A model generated the notes under the pieces. It was not told the DNA's origin. It made no database searches and worked only from the letters and a program-made list of their open reading frames with translations. A program made the position numbers and the translations under genes. Below, piece after piece: positions 23,205 through 23,478 of a stretch of DNA of 23,478 nucleotides. The stretch's first letter is position 1; each line of letters starts with the position of its first letter. Source of the DNA: Candidatus Zixiibacteriota bacterium (lineage in GTDB: Bacteria; Zixibacteria; MSB-5A5; GN15; FEB-12); assembly GCA_003641345.1 (NCBI GenBank), contig QNAD01000001.1:1-23478 (forward strand). Direction: 5' to 3'.

Positions 23205-23478
23205 ATGAAAATTACAGCAAACAAAAAGTTGACCTGTTATCAATAATAATGATATGATAACAGACTGGGTTAATTATGGTGGGAATGCGGGATTTGAACT
23301 TGCAAACTACAAGAATTTCCATGTCTTGATTGGAATTAAGTTCAAACTCATATTTTACAAGGTTATTGGATTTTCTATTTAGGCTTGTTTTTAGCTGGTA
23401 TATATGAATTTACCAAGGAAAAATAATCTGAGATTTTATGTTATTCTAAGCTAATGAAGGTTTTTGCCTGAATTTTCG
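23205..23478. other. Non-coding right edge with a 9-bp inverted repeat and a tRNA-like fragment
   Basis: No ORF is supported to the window end. CTGTTATCA (23234-23242) and TGATAACAG (23255-23263) form a perfect dyad with a 12-base centre. At about 23278-23306 the minus strand reads like the 3' end of a tRNA (GCAAGTTCAAATCCCGC followed by ATTCCCACCA), but the T-stem does not pair and no matching 5' acceptor half is found. Confidence 0.4.

Noticed and set aside
1..23478. CRISPR array, transposase, phage genes or a known anti-phage system
   Set aside because: No spaced direct repeats and no such protein signatures were seen on either strand.

Overview
The window is AT-rich, densely coding bacterial chromosome with about 15 complete genes, one gene cut by the left edge, and one tRNA. 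Signal peptides, a lipobox, a porin-like beta-barrel ending in Phe, a periplasmic octaheme cytochrome and a sigma-54 regulator indicate a Gram-negative-type envelope. The dockerin-like tail on a large secreted protein and the DUF6754 membrane protein suggest a deep-branching FCB-group or candidate-phylum bacterium of the Zixibacteria/Marinimicrobia kind. That placement is inference from gene style, not from a marker gene.

Left arm (1-7530, all minus strand): an edge-truncated multi-TM protein; a DUF6754-like membrane protein; a ~1000-residue secreted protein with Fn3-like regions and a C-terminal dockerin-like module; a tail-anchored kinase-like protein that has lost key catalytic residues; a ~540-residue L-glutamate gamma-semialdehyde (delta-1-pyrroline-5-carboxylate) dehydrogenase; and tRNA-Glu(TTC).

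Centre (7684-15314, plus strand): a membrane histidine kinase and an NtrC-type sigma-54 response regulator are followed at once by a -24/-12-like promoter with upstream inverted repeats. This promoter faces an exported helical protein built from four ~80-residue repeats. Then come a CBM9-like lipoprotein, an outer-membrane barrel, and an octaheme cytochrome of the hydroxylamine oxidoreductase (HAO) family with a perfect ribosome binding site and a strong terminator. The two-component pair probably controls at least the repeat protein.

Right arm (15674-23478): a double-PAS LuxR-type regulator with a Cys cluster; an ECF sigma/zinc anti-sigma pair in overlapping frames; a 440-base non-coding stretch with a possible small transcript and two mini-hairpins; a Nudix hydrolase and M24 peptidase pair; a small P-loop ATPase; and an exported M1-peptidase-like protein whose zinc site is destroyed.

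The most notable signals are the two independent pseudoenzymes (kinase and M1 peptidase), the sigma-54-linked envelope cluster with its repeat protein, the stand-alone HAO-like cytochrome behind a 30-bp inverted repeat, and several genes whose -35/-10 elements lie so close to the ATG that the mRNAs would be leaderless. No CRISPR array, transposase, phage gene or canonical defence system was seen.
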